A DNA stretch of 64,000 bases, from the NCBI RefSeq assembly GCF_009937975.1, contig NZ_AP018441.1, positions 1,178,001 through 1,242,000 of the forward strand, given 5' to 3'. The translations under genes were made by a program, and so were the position numbers. Below, piece after piece: positions 39,818 to 49,004 of this stretch (its first letter is position 1; the number at the start of each line of letters is the position of its first letter). The stretch is from Undibacterium sp. YM2. Its GTDB lineage: Bacteria > Pseudomonadota > Gammaproteobacteria > Burkholderiales > Burkholderiaceae_D. The notes beneath the pieces are model-generated. The model worked only from the letters and a program-made list of their open reading frames with translations. It did no database searches and had not been told where the DNA came from.

Positions 39818-41806
39818 TTAACTTGATGCGCTCGGATAGTCTTGTATAGGTATAGCGAATTGGAAAATAGTACCACCGGCAGGGTTTTCATGATGTGAGA
39901 GCTTGCCGCCGTGGAATTCTATGGCAGTGCGGCAAATGTTCAAACCCATGCCCATGCCTGCAGACTTGGTAGTGAAAAATGGCGAAAACAGTTTCTCGGC
40001 CACTTCTACTGGTATGCCGTGACCGCGGTCAGTCACACTGACGATAATCTGCTGTGTGTCTTCATCCAGCGCAGCCTCTACCCGTAGTATACGTTTTTCA
40101 GGTGCCGTGGTTTGCATGGCCTCTATGGCATTTCTGGTCAGGTTCAGCAAGACTTGCTCCAGCAATACCCTGTCTGCCAGCACCAGTGGCAACTTGGGCC
40201 TGACCTTCCATTGCAGGGCGACATGGCTGGCCTGCGCCTGTAGTTCTACCAGCGGCATGGCACTTTGTATGAGGTCGGCAATTTGCAGGGGCTCACGGGC
40301 AGCTTCGCGTTTTTTTACGAACTCATGCACGCTGCGTATGATTTGCCCTGCACGCTGCGCCTGGGCATTGACTTTTTCGAGCGCACTTTGGAACAGGCTG
40401 CGGTCTATCATGCCCGCCTGCAAGAGGTTGACGGCCCCTGTGGTATAGCTGGAAATTGCTGCCAGTGGCTGGTTCAGCTCATGCGCGAGCATGGAGGCAA
40501 TTTCACCCATGGTCGCCAGTTTGGCGCTGGTGTGCAGCTTTTCTTCCTGCTGACGAGTCAGTTCCTGGGCGCGCCTGAGCTCAGAGATATCAAGGATGGA
40601 GCTCATCCAGCCAGCTTGCTTACCCTGTTCATCGATGAGGGCAGATTCATAGATCAGTACCGGGATGCGCTCGCCGCTGGCATGCTGGTATGTCGTCTCG
40701 AAACCTTCGGACGGCACGGTACCCGCCAGTAACTGGGTAAAGCGCTGCTGGTATTCTTCTATTGCTTCAGGTGCCCAGTAAGGCATGGGCGGCATGCGCC
40801 CTATGATTTCTTCTGCCGGGAAACCCACCATGCGACAAAAAGCCGGATTGACATAAGTCAGGCGGCCTTCCATGTCGCGTGCACGCAAGCCGGTGACCAG
40901 GGAGTTTTCCATGGCGGCGCGGAAGGTTACCTGCTTGCGCAGCGCCCCCTCTGCCGCCAGCCGCCGGTTGATATCTCGCCACAGGGCCAGCAGGCTCCAG
41001 ATCAATCCTATTGATAACAGGATGACCGACAATACCAGCAAGTTCGACAAAAGCTTGGGTTCGGTTTTGATGCTGTTGGTGCGCAAGACCAGGGTCAGGC
41101 TGGGTAATTCCCAGGCGCGGCTGTGGGTATACACGTTTTTGCCGCTGCCACCGGCGCTCCGCTCCGCCAGGATGCGGTCGTCAATGTCGGTGATGGTGAT
41201 CTGGTTATCTTGGGCAAACCACCAGGGCACCAGCTCTTCCAGGATGGCATTCATGCGGTAACTGATCATGATGCTGCCTACCCGGTGATCGTCTTTGATC
41301 AGAGGGATCTGGCAATGCATGAGATAGGCATTCTTGGCATTGATTTCCAAAACCGGCTTCATGCACACCGTTTCTTCGCTGACATCAAGTTCGCCAAATT
41401 CAAACTTGGGGAGGGGGATCCTGTCATTGTTCGCCGGTATGACCTCGCGGGTATCGACCAGCAATTTATTGTTGGCGTCATACCAGGCGATGCGCTGGAT
41501 TTCACGGTTGTTCTTGAGTATGGTGCGAAAGCGATCAAGCACGGCATCTTTTTGCAACTTGGCCGATTTGATTTCATTGCCTATCTGGCGCAAGACTTCG
41601 TCATTGCGGTTGAGCTGAAATTGTATGGCCTGCTCCACCCATAGCGAATCAGCGATCAGTTGCTCCTGACGCTCATTGGCTTCCATGCGCTGCGCCTGCC
41701 ACGGTAACCAGATCAGCGTGGACAAGAATAACAACAACAGCAAGATGGGAATAATCCAGCGCCACTTTTGATTGGGCCAGGATTGGGAACGGTGAAGGCT
41801 TTTCAT
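39818..41806 (-). CDS. PAS-containing sensor histidine kinase, DctS-like
   Basis: 662 residues. Membrane helix at about 18-36, a periplasmic sensor region of about 220 residues (DISRE-type double-sensing layout by eye), a second helix at about 255-275, a PAS domain (about 295-405: LRARDMEGRLTYVNPAFCRMVGF), then HisKA with phospho-His in GEIASMLAHELNQPLAAISSY and HATPase_c with LTRNAIEAM and DRGHGIP. DctS-type kinases sense external C4-dicarboxylates. The gene is divergent from dctPQM with 172 bases between, and the response regulator follows 41 bases downstream. Confidence 0.88.
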   Translation of the reverse strand: MKSLHRSQSWPNQKWRWIIPILLLLLFLSTLIWLPWQAQRMEANERQEQLIADSLWVEQAIQFQLNRNDEVLRQIGNEIKSAKLQKDAVLDRFRTILKNNREIQRIAWYDANNKLLVDTREVIPANNDRIPLPKFEFGELDVSEETVCMKPVLEINAKNAYLMHCQIPLIKDDHRVGSIMISYRMNAILEELVPWWFAQDNQITITDIDDRILAERSAGGSGKNVYTHSRAWELPSLTLVLRTNSIKTEPKLLSNLLVLSVILLSIGLIWSLLALWRDINRRLAAEGALRKQVTFRAAMENSLVTGLRARDMEGRLTYVNPAFCRMVGFPAEEIIGRMPPMPYWAPEAIEEYQQRFTQLLAGTVPSEGFETTYQHASGERIPVLIYESALIDEQGKQAGWMSSILDISELRRAQELTRQQEEKLHTSAKLATMGEIASMLAHELNQPLAAISSYTTGAVNLLQAGMIDRSLFQSALEKVNAQAQRAGQIIRSVHEFVKKREAAREPLQIADLIQSAMPLVELQAQASHVALQWKVRPKLPLVLADRVLLEQVLLNLTRNAIEAMQTTAPEKRILRVEAALDEDTQQIIVSVTDRGHGIPVEVAEKLFSPFFTTKSAGMGMGLNICRTAIEFHGGKLSHHENPAGGTIFQFAIPIQDYPSASS

Positions 41807-41978
41807 GACCCTAGTTTACTTCAGAGCGTGATTTATCGACAAATACATCGCACAAACACTGCATAATCATTACACAAACATCGCACAATAATTAAGCCTT
41901 GTGGTTTTCCACAGTTGCAAGATAATGCTGCGGTTGAAATAATCAGTGTAATAACCCTTATAACGATTGGAGACTTAG

Positions 41979-42983
41979 ATGAAATTGAAATCCCTGTTGT
42001 TTTCCCTGGTGGCGGCTTCTTTGGTGAGTGGCGCAGCATTCGCGCAAGCTCCCATTGTTATCAAATTCAGTCATGTTGTCGCAAATGACACACCAAAAGG
42101 CAAGGCTGCTGAGCGTTTTAAGGAATTGGCTGAAAAAGCCACCAAAGGCCGGGTTAAAGTTGAGCTTTATCCTAACAGTACCTTGTACAAGGATAAGGAA
42201 GAACTTGAAGCCCTGCAACTGGGGGCAGTGCAGATGCTGGCGCCTTCATTGGCCAAGTTTGGCCCTTTGGGCGTAAAAGAATTCGAAGTCTTCGATTTGC
42301 CTTATATTTTCCCATCAAAAGATGTGCTGTATGCCGTCACTGAAGGGGCAATCGGCAAGGATTTGATGAAAAAACTGGAGTCCAAGGGTATTACTGGCCT
42401 GGCATTTTGGGATAATGGTTTCAAAGTGATGTCCTCCAACAAACCCATGCACTTGCCAGCTGATATGAAGGGGCAAAAACTGCGCATACAATCTTCGAAA
42501 GTGCTGGATGCACAAATGCGTGCATTAGGTGCCAATCCACAGGTACTGGCTTTCTCTGAAGTGTATCAAGCGCTACAAACAGGTGTTGTTGATGGTACAG
42601 AGAACCCGCCATCCAATTTGTACACGCAAAAGATGCATGAAGTACAAAAGCATGTAACGGTGACCAATCATGGTTATCTGGGATATGCTGTCATTGTCAA
42701 CAAGAAGTTCTGGGATGGTTTGCCAGCAGATGTGCGCACTCAACTGGATGAAGCGATGAAATCGGCAACCAAGTACGCCAACGCCATCGCTCAGCAAGAG
42801 AACGACAATTCGCTGGAAGCAGTCAAAAAATCTGGCAAAACCACAGTCTATGTTCTGACAGACAAAGAAAAAGCTGAATGGCGCAAAGCTTTGTTGCCAG
42901 TTCAGAAGGATATGGAAGGTCGCATAGGCAAGGATTTGATCGCCAATGTGAATAAAGAAGCTGTCAAACTCGGCTTTAAATAA
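41979..42983 (+). CDS. dctP: TRAP transporter substrate-binding protein DctP
   Basis: 334 residues; GGAG lies seven to eight bases before ATG 41979. Signal peptide 1-22 (MKLKSLLFSLVAASLVSGAA, then FA). Family marks: IKFSHVVANDTPKGKAAERFKELA, FDLPYIFPSKDVLYAVTEGAIG, GLAFWDNGFKVMSSNKPMHLP, LRIQSSKVLDAQMRALGANPQ with the carboxylate-binding Arg, and GVVDGTENPPSN. It binds a C4-dicarboxylate (malate, succinate or fumarate by homology) in the periplasm and hands it to DctQM. It is the first gene of dctPQM. The divergent kinase-regulator pair probably controls it. Confidence 0.92.
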   Translation: MKLKSLLFSLVAASLVSGAAFAQAPIVIKFSHVVANDTPKGKAAERFKELAEKATKGRVKVELYPNSTLYKDKEELEALQLGAVQMLAPSLAKFGPLGVKEFEVFDLPYIFPSKDVLYAVTEGAIGKDLMKKLESKGITGLAFWDNGFKVMSSNKPMHLPADMKGQKLRIQSSKVLDAQMRALGANPQVLAFSEVYQALQTGVVDGTENPPSNLYTQKMHEVQKHVTVTNHGYLGYAVIVNKKFWDGLPADVRTQLDEAMKSATKYANAIAQQENDNSLEAVKKSGKTTVYVLTDKEKAEWRKALLPVQKDMEGRIGKDLIANVNKEAVKLGFK

Positions 42984-43087
42984 TATTCTGCCTGCCACCA
43001 TGACATGGTCGTGGTGGCATTCTCTACAGTCTGCGCGTCCGCGCATGGTTCCGGGTCAGCGTTCTGCTACCCAGTTCAGGAGCTTAT

Positions 43088-43639
43088 ATGAAATTTCTGG
43101 ATCACCTCGAAGAATGGCTGATCGCGACCCTCATGGGCGCGGCCACCATTGTTATTTTTATTGCGGTAGTACACCGCTACTTGTCTGGTTTTGCCATACC
43201 TGGCTTGCAAGATGCCTTGTTGAAGCTTAATACCAGTTGGGCGCAGGAACTGACCATCTATATGTTTGTGTGGATGGCAAAGTTTGGTGCAGCCTACGGC
43301 GTGCGCACCGGCATCCATGTCGGTGTTGACGTGTTGATCAATAAAATGAATCCGCAATGGCGTAACAAGTTTGTCGTGCTGGGTTTGCTGTCTGGAGCTT
43401 TGTTCACGGGTATCGTTGGCACCCTGGGTGCAAGTTTTGTCTGGGAAATGTCACATACTGACCAGACTTCAGCTGATATGGAGATTCCGATGTGGTGGGT
43501 GTATCTGGCAATACCGCTGGGATCTTACCTGATGTGCTTCCGTTTCCTGCAAGTTACATGGAATTTCATCAAAACTGGTGAGTTGCCCAAGCACGATCAC
43601 GCCCATGTTGAAGGTCTGGACGAAGAGGTGAAAGCATGA
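43088..43639 (+). CDS. dctQ: TRAP transporter small permease DctQ
   Basis: 183 residues with four membrane helices (about 12-35, 58-75, 95-115 and 135-155). DctQ marks: LEEWLIATLMGAATIVIFIAVVHRY, WAQELTIYMFVWMAKFGAAYGVRTG and MWWVYLAIPLGSYLMCFRFLQ. It forms the small subunit of the TRAP permease with DctM. An AGGAGCTTAT site precedes ATG 43088. It overlaps dctM by four bases (ATGA), so translation is coupled. The length is within the usual range. Confidence 0.92.
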   Translation: MKFLDHLEEWLIATLMGAATIVIFIAVVHRYLSGFAIPGLQDALLKLNTSWAQELTIYMFVWMAKFGAAYGVRTGIHVGVDVLINKMNPQWRNKFVVLGLLSGALFTGIVGTLGASFVWEMSHTDQTSADMEIPMWWVYLAIPLGSYLMCFRFLQVTWNFIKTGELPKHDHAHVEGLDEEVKA

Positions 43640-44916
43640 ACGCCGCGATTATATTTATCCTGCTGTTAGTTCTCATGCTGACAGGCATGCCGATTTCAAT
43701 ATCGTTGGGTCTGACTGTTCTGACTTTCTTGTTCACCATGACCCAGGTACCTATCGAGTCGGTGGCCCTGAAATTATTTACTGGTATTGAGAAGTTTGAA
43801 ATCATGGCGATTCCATTCTTCATTCTTGCAGGTAATTTCCTCACACATGGTGGTGTGGCGCGGCGCATGATTAACTTTGCGGCCTCTATGGTAGGGCACT
43901 GGCACGGTGGCTTGGCGTTGGCTGGCGTTATGGCTTGCGCGTTGTTTGCGGCAGTTTCTGGTTCTTCTCCGGCAACCGTGGTGGCGATTGGTTCCATCAT
44001 TTTGCCTGCGATGGTGAAGCAGGGCTATCCAAAGGGTTTTGGTGCTGGTGTAATTACCACCTCAGGAGCCCTGGGTATCTTAATCCCACCATCTATTGTC
44101 ATGGTGATGTATTCAGTGTCCACCAATACATCGGTGGGGCAATTGTTCATGGCGGGCGTCGTGCCAGGCTTGTTGCTGGCTTTCTTTTTGGGGCTGACAA
44201 CCTGGTTCCTGGCGAAGAAACACAATTACCCCCGCATGCCCAAAGCGAGTTGGACGGAACGCTGGGCTGCATTCCGCAAGAGCGCCTGGGGATTGCTGCT
44301 GATAGTCATCGTCATGGGTGGTATCTATACCGGCATGTTCACACCAACGGAAGCTGCTGCAGTGTCTGCTGTGTATGCCTTCGTTGTCGCCGTGTTTGTC
44401 TACAAGGACATGACCATCAAGAAAGTACCCAAGGTCTTGCTGGATTCTGCTGCGATGTCAGCGATGCTGTTGTACATCATCACCAATGCTGTTTTGTTCT
44501 CTTTCCTGATGACCAGTGAAAATATCCCGCAAGCCATGGCAGGCTGGATCATGGACAAGGGCTTTGGCATCATCAGCTTCTTGCTGGTGGTGAATATACT
44601 TTTGCTGTTGGCTGGTAATGTGATGGAACCGTCATCGATCGTGCTGATCATGGCACCTATTCTGTTTCCGGTTGCGATGAAGCTGGGTATTGATCCTGTT
44701 CACTTCGGTATCATCATGGTGGTCAATATGGAGGTGGGTATGTGTCATCCTCCAGTGGGCTTGAACCTGTATGTGGCGTCAGGAATCACCAAAATGGGGA
44801 TTACTGAATTGACTGTGGCTGTTTTGCCATGGCTGATGACGATGATAGGCTTCCTTTTGTTGATTACCTACGTACCGCAAATCACAATGTGGTTGCCAAA
44901 TTTGATTTACAAATAA
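43636..44916 (+). CDS. dctM: TRAP transporter large permease DctM
   Basis: 426 residues, about 12 membrane helices. DctM marks: LTGMPISISLGLTVLTF, FEIMAIPFFILAGNFLTHGGVARRM, AVSGSSPATVVAIGSIILPAM, LGILIPPSIVMVMYSV, MFTPTEAAAVSAVYAF, and EVGMCHPPVGLNLYVASGI. It is the sodium-driven transport subunit that works with DctP and DctQ. The gene ends the operon, 34 bases before a strong terminator at 44951-44990. Confidence 0.94.
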   Translation: MNAAIIFILLLVLMLTGMPISISLGLTVLTFLFTMTQVPIESVALKLFTGIEKFEIMAIPFFILAGNFLTHGGVARRMINFAASMVGHWHGGLALAGVMACALFAAVSGSSPATVVAIGSIILPAMVKQGYPKGFGAGVITTSGALGILIPPSIVMVMYSVSTNTSVGQLFMAGVVPGLLLAFFLGLTTWFLAKKHNYPRMPKASWTERWAAFRKSAWGLLLIVIVMGGIYTGMFTPTEAAAVSAVYAFVVAVFVYKDMTIKKVPKVLLDSAAMSAMLLYIITNAVLFSFLMTSENIPQAMAGWIMDKGFGIISFLLVVNILLLLAGNVMEPSSIVLIMAPILFPVAMKLGIDPVHFGIIMVVNMEVGMCHPPVGLNLYVASGITKMGITELTVAVLPWLMTMIGFLLLITYVPQITMWLPNLIYK

Positions 44917-44950
44917 GTTAAACAAAGTAAACTGACCAAAGTTTAAAAGA

Positions 44951-44992
44951 AATTGCCGTGTTTCCCGCAAGGAAATACGGCAATTTTTATTT
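44951..44992 (+). terminator. Intrinsic terminator of dctPQM
   Basis: AATTGCCGT (44951-44959) pairs with ACGGCAATT (44977-44985), with an inner TTTCC/GGAAA stem (44961-44965 with 44971-44975). It is followed by TTTATTTT. Confidence 0.85.
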
Positions 44993-45089
44993 TGGCAGAA
45001 TTTAAATTGGTGTTGCCTAGCACATTTTTTAGGTTTATGATCGTTTTTCACATATCTGCAACAATGCACCGTTTTGTATCATTTTTGTT

Positions 45090-45118
45090 TTGAAAGCCAA
45101 AACTTGTCATGCTATATT
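45090..45118 (+). promoter_or_regulatory. Sigma70 promoter upstream of ogt
   Basis: TTGAAA (45090-45095), a 17-base spacer and TATATT (45113-45118). It precedes a 220-base non-coding stretch that ends in an intrinsic terminator. Confidence 0.6.
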
Positions 45119-45124
45119 CACGGC

Positions 45125-45341
45125 AGTTCAGATTTTTGCAAGACTAAGATCAATAAGAAAAAGGCACACAGGTTTAAAAGGCGGTAGTGCAAAATAACGG
45201 TAACGATACCGTACACACTGAGGAGACGCGCGTTTTTACTACAAGCTGAGTGGATGTGATAAATTAAAAAAAATCGCATACGCTAAACAGCCGAAAACGC
45301 GAAAGATGTTTTAAGGGCGCATCGGATGATGCGCCTTTTTT
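45125..45341 (+). ncRNA. Candidate small RNA or attenuated leader of ogt
   Basis: The stretch runs from a good promoter (45090-45118) to an intrinsic terminator (45316-45341) and has no ORF with a ribosome site. Internal hairpin ACGGTA-ACGA-TACCGT at 45197-45212 could also be an operator of LacI type. It may be a stand-alone RNA of about 215 nucleotides, or a leader whose terminator controls ogt-xerD. No known RNA family was recognised. Confidence 0.4.
45316..45341 (+). terminator. Intrinsic terminator just before ogt
   Basis: GGCGCATC (45316-45323) pairs with GATGCGCC (45328-45335) around GGAT, followed by six T. The ogt ribosome site follows about ten bases later. Confidence 0.8.
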
Positions 45342-45362
45342 CTTTTGTCAAAAAGGAAAACC

Positions 45363-45896
45363 ATGTCGAATAAAGAAGCTAAGGAATCCAGGGAAACGGG
45401 CTTTTTCTCCGCCATCGTCGAAGCCCCTTTTGGGGCCGTTGGCATACGTTGCGAAGACCAGAAAATCAGTGAACTGGTTTACTTGCCGCCACGTTTCCAG
45501 GAAAAAGCACCATCAGACAAAGTGGCTGAAAAAGCCGCCAGGCAAATAGCGGCTTATCTGGAAAATCCCGACTTTCAATTTGACCTGCCTTTGAAAGAGG
45601 CCGGCACGGCATTTCAGGGCAAGGTGTGGCATGCTATTTCTTCCATACCGCGCGGCCAGGTGCTGACCTACGGCCAGATTGCCAAGCATATACGCTCGGC
45701 ACCACGTGCGGTTGGCCAGGCCTGCGGTGCCAACTGGTACCCGCTGGTTATCCCATGTCACCGCGTGACTGCTGCTGGTGGCCTGGGGGGCTTTGCCCAC
45801 AATGATGATGAAACCGGATTCCACCTTGGTGTAAAGCGCTGGCTGCTGACACATGAGGGCGTGGCCGGCTTTACCCAGGAAAAATTGTGGAAGTAA
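45363..45896 (+). CDS. ogt: Methylated-DNA-protein-cysteine methyltransferase
   Basis: 177 residues from ATG 45363, placed by AAGGA seven bases upstream. The N-terminal ribonuclease-like lobe (about 10-85) precedes the DNA-binding and active-site domain: TAFQGKVWHAISSIPRGQVLTYGQIA, then RAVGQACGANWYPLVIPCHRV with the acceptor Cys, and GGLGGFAHN. It removes alkyl groups from O6 of guanine by one-time transfer to the Cys. The stop overlaps the xerD start by ten bases, so the two are co-translated. It is preceded by a terminator that may make expression conditional. Confidence 0.92.
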   Translation: MSNKEAKESRETGFFSAIVEAPFGAVGIRCEDQKISELVYLPPRFQEKAPSDKVAEKAARQIAAYLENPDFQFDLPLKEAGTAFQGKVWHAISSIPRGQVLTYGQIAKHIRSAPRAVGQACGANWYPLVIPCHRVTAAGGLGGFAHNDDETGFHLGVKRWLLTHEGVAGFTQEKLWK

Positions 45897-46810
45897 AACC
45901 GCTGCCTGTCATCTTGCCGGAAAAATTGACGTCGCAAATCGATCAGTTTTGCGACGCACTATGGCTGGAAGACGGGCTGGCAAAAAATACCATAGAGGCT
46001 TACCGCCGCGACATGCGCCTGTTTGCCGAGTATTTGCACACAGATCAAGGTAAACATCTGTACGAAGTCAATCATGCTGACATAGGCAATTACATTGCAG
46101 CCAAACACGGCACATCCAAAGCCAGTTCTGCTAACCGGCGCATGAGCGTACTAAAGCGATTTTATTTGCTGGCATTCCGTCAAAACCTGATCAGTGTCAA
46201 TCCTTGCACCAAATTGCGCTCGGCCAAACAGGGACAGCGTTTGCCCAAAACCCTGAGCGAAGCCCAGGTCGTTGCCTTGCTGCAGGCACCGGATGAGACC
46301 AATCCCCACGGCTTGCGCGACAAGACCATGCTGGAACTATTGTATGCCTGTGGCTTGCGTGTCAGTGAGTTGGTGGGTTTGCGCTCCATAGAAGTCGGCT
46401 TGAACGAAGGCGTGCTGCGTATCACCGGCAAAGGCGACAAAACCAGGCTGGTGCCGTTTGGCGAAGTAGCCCGCGCCTGGCTGGAACGCTATCTGCGTGA
46501 AGGCAGGCCAGCCATACTGAATGGCCAGATAGATGATGCCTTGTTCGTCACAGCCCGCGGTGGTGCCATGACCCGGCAGATGTTCTGGATACTCATCAAG
46601 AAGTATGCGACACAGGCTGAGATTACTACCCATTTGTCACCCCATACCTTGCGCCATGCTTTTGCGACACACCTGTTGAATCATGGTGCCGATTTGCGGG
46701 TAGTGCAGCTGCTGTTGGGTCATGCGGATATTTCAACGACGCAGATTTATACGCATGTGGCACGTGAACGTCTGAAAAAGTTGCATGCGATACATCATCC
46801 GCGTGGCTGA
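45887..46810 (+). CDS. xerD: Site-specific tyrosine recombinase XerD
   Basis: 307 residues from GTG 45887. The N-terminal core-binding domain (about 10-100: DALWLEDGLAKNTIEAYRRDM) precedes the catalytic domain with Arg in YACGLRVSELVGL, Lys in ITGKGDKTRLVPFG, His-x-x-Arg in SPHTLRHAFATHLL, His in LLGHADISTTQIYTHV and the nucleophile Tyr in the same segment. XerD with XerC resolves chromosome dimers at dif under FtsK control. Length and motifs are those of XerD rather than an integron or phage integrase. Translation is coupled to ogt by a ten-base overlap. Confidence 0.93.
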   Translation: MEVKPLPVILPEKLTSQIDQFCDALWLEDGLAKNTIEAYRRDMRLFAEYLHTDQGKHLYEVNHADIGNYIAAKHGTSKASSANRRMSVLKRFYLLAFRQNLISVNPCTKLRSAKQGQRLPKTLSEAQVVALLQAPDETNPHGLRDKTMLELLYACGLRVSELVGLRSIEVGLNEGVLRITGKGDKTRLVPFGEVARAWLERYLREGRPAILNGQIDDALFVTARGGAMTRQMFWILIKKYATQAEITTHLSPHTLRHAFATHLLNHGADLRVVQLLLGHADISTTQIYTHVARERLKKLHAIHHPRG

Positions 46811-46827
46811 GCAAATTTGTGGCAGAC

Positions 46828-46862
46828 AAAAAAATCCACGCTGATCAGCGTGGATTTTTTAA
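46828..46862. terminator. Two-way intrinsic terminator
   Basis: ATCCACGCTGATCAGCGTGGAT (46834-46855) is a perfect palindrome flanked by A-run and T-run, so it can end both xerD and the facing S9 peptidase gene. Confidence 0.85.
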
Positions 46863-46877
46863 TTGAAGCGCATTGAT

Positions 46878-48875
46878 TTATTTTACTGCCGTATTCTCAT
46901 CCAGGAATTTTTCTACCCTGGTCCAGAAATCGACATTGTTTTTCAATAAACCCCAGACATGCGCTTCTTCTGGATAAACTATCCATTCCACTTTTTTGTT
47001 GTGCGCTTTGACTGCGTCGTAAAACTTGGTACCGTGAATAATGGGGACGCGCACATCTGCACCGCCATAGGCCAATATCAAGGGGCTTTTAAGCCTGGAG
47101 GCTTGTTGCAGTGGCGATGTACGCTGCAACTGTTCAGCATCTTTTTGTTGATCACCAATGAGCTTGGGCATGCCGAATTTGGTCCAGGCGTTGCCTGCCG
47201 TATCACTCCAGGAAACGTCATACAGCAAATTGATGTCTGATACGCCTACCCAGCTAATGCCACAACGATACAAATCGGGTTCTTTGATCAATCCCATCAG
47301 CACAGCGTAGCCCCCATAACTTGCGCCTGCAATACAGACGCGTTTTGGATCCGCATAACCCTGTTTGATCGCCCACTCGCGCGCGTCCGCTAAATCATCC
47401 TGCATTGCCAGGCCCCATTGTTTCCAGCCAGCCTCGTGCAGTTTTTTACCATATCCTGTGCTGCCACGAAAATCCGGCTCTATGACTGCATAGCCACGGG
47501 ATGCCAGAAATTGTACGGCAGGTGTCCAGTTCCAGTGACCACCCCTTAGATAGGGGCCGCCATGTACCATTACAACCAGAGGCAGGTTTTTTGCAGGACG
47601 CCCTTTTGGCAAGGTCACATAAGCCGGAATTTCCATGCCATCGCGGGCTTTGTACCTGACAAAATCACGATAGGCCATTTTGCTAGTATCAATATCAGGA
47701 AGGACTTCACCCAGGGGTGTTAGTTTTGATGTAGCTGCATTGAATAGTAAAAAACTGCCTGGATGCGTGTCCGAAAAAGACTTGACGAGTCTGATGTCAG
47801 AATCTGGATTTCTTCCTATGTCAACATTATTTACCCTATCTGGTAACAAGGCATCAATTTGGCCTTGTATCCTTTTCTCTTTTTCATCTAACCATAGAGT
47901 ACCTGGGGCATCGCTCTCATAACGAATGCCGGCAATTTTATTCTGCTTACTGTTAAACAGTATTCTGCCTTCAAAATCAAAGCCATTTAGTTCCATTAAA
48001 GGGGAAGCATCCAGTGCTTTCTTTTTAATGTCGTAGCGATAAAGCGCAGCAGTGTCCTTGCCGTTGCGCGCAGTGACGTACAGCTCGCCCTCAGAACTGA
48101 TAAAAATTGGGACATACCCATCTTCTATGGTTCCATCAAATTTATTTAACAATACCCATGGTGTGTTTTTATTTTCTTTGTAGTGGACGCCGGTGATCCC
48201 ATCTCTGTTTGATACGGCAATGCGAATTTGCCCGGATTGGTCTTGTAAAAAACTTCCTGAATTTGGTGGTACGCTAACGATTTCAGCTTGTCCGGTACGA
48301 GTGTTGACTCTGAATAAATTGATGCCTGAATTTACGCGTTCGGTAGAGGGCTGCCCAACATATACATCATCTGAATTTTCGCTATTAACAGGACTTATAA
48401 ATTGAGTACTAGCCGGTAGCATACGAAATTTTGGTGCCTCGATGCTGCGGATCCGATCAATTATTTGTCGCGAGTTTTTGCCATCTTTGTCGATTGCAAA
48501 CAGACCGGTGCCAGCATAGGTGTCGCCTGCACCGGTTTTTTTATCAGAGATTCCGTAAACCAAGCGGTCATTGTTGACCCAATTAAAAAACACTACATCC
48601 AGGTTACTGTAGCGAGCCACTACTGTCGGTGTTGCATCACCCTGAGCATTCATCACCAACAACATGGTGCGATTGCTGGTATCTGCTGCCAGGAAGGCGA
48701 TAAATTCTGCATTCGGTGACAATAGCGCATCGGTAAATTGTGCACTCTTGAAAAAATTTTCAACGGGTATAGGTGTTTCTCTGGCCTGTATTGCCTGAGC
48801 ATTGACAAGCACCCACGTCAAGGCAAGCATCAATTTTAAAACTGGTTGTGTGATGCGCAGATATATAGTTCGCAT
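46878..48875 (-). CDS. S9-family peptidase (prolyl oligopeptidase-like), exported
   Basis: 665 residues with a signal peptide (about 1-31, ending AQAIQA). A beta-propeller domain (about 40-390) precedes the alpha/beta-hydrolase catalytic domain (about 410-660). Catalytic Ser in CIAGASYGGYAVL, Asp in YGGADVRVP, and His in PEEAHVWG. The S9C group cleaves short, often proline-containing peptides in the periplasm. GGAG lies five bases before ATG 48875. A TonB-dependent receptor gene lies just upstream on the same strand, ended by its own terminator, so receptor and peptidase form a functional pair for peptide uptake or hydrolysis. A similar pair follows at 56-61 kb. Confidence 0.92.
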   Translation of the reverse strand: MRTIYLRITQPVLKLMLALTWVLVNAQAIQARETPIPVENFFKSAQFTDALLSPNAEFIAFLAADTSNRTMLLVMNAQGDATPTVVARYSNLDVVFFNWVNNDRLVYGISDKKTGAGDTYAGTGLFAIDKDGKNSRQIIDRIRSIEAPKFRMLPASTQFISPVNSENSDDVYVGQPSTERVNSGINLFRVNTRTGQAEIVSVPPNSGSFLQDQSGQIRIAVSNRDGITGVHYKENKNTPWVLLNKFDGTIEDGYVPIFISSEGELYVTARNGKDTAALYRYDIKKKALDASPLMELNGFDFEGRILFNSKQNKIAGIRYESDAPGTLWLDEKEKRIQGQIDALLPDRVNNVDIGRNPDSDIRLVKSFSDTHPGSFLLFNAATSKLTPLGEVLPDIDTSKMAYRDFVRYKARDGMEIPAYVTLPKGRPAKNLPLVVMVHGGPYLRGGHWNWTPAVQFLASRGYAVIEPDFRGSTGYGKKLHEAGWKQWGLAMQDDLADAREWAIKQGYADPKRVCIAGASYGGYAVLMGLIKEPDLYRCGISWVGVSDINLLYDVSWSDTAGNAWTKFGMPKLIGDQQKDAEQLQRTSPLQQASRLKSPLILAYGGADVRVPIIHGTKFYDAVKAHNKKVEWIVYPEEAHVWGLLKNNVDFWTRVEKFLDENTAVK

Positions 48876-48924
48876 ATGTTCTCCAGACTTGAATGTATCG
48901 AAGGTAAAGCGCGTGGTTTAAAAA

Positions 48925-48949
48925 AAACGCCTCGTTACACGAGGCGTTT
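48925..48949 (-). terminator. Terminator between receptor and S9 genes
   Basis: AAACGCCTCG (48925-48934) pairs with CGAGGCGTTT (48940-48949); on the minus strand a T-run follows. It lies 55 bases after the receptor stop (49005) and 50 bases before the S9 start. Confidence 0.8.
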
Positions 48950-49004
48950 TTACTCTGCAAGATAGAAGCAAACAAACTTCATTCACTTCCCAAATTGCTG
49001 GTGA

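Noticed and set aside
41807..41978. Possible sigma54 promoter before dctP
   Set aside because: A GG and a GC element can be seen near 41900, but the spacing is 12 rather than 10 bases, so the consensus is not met.
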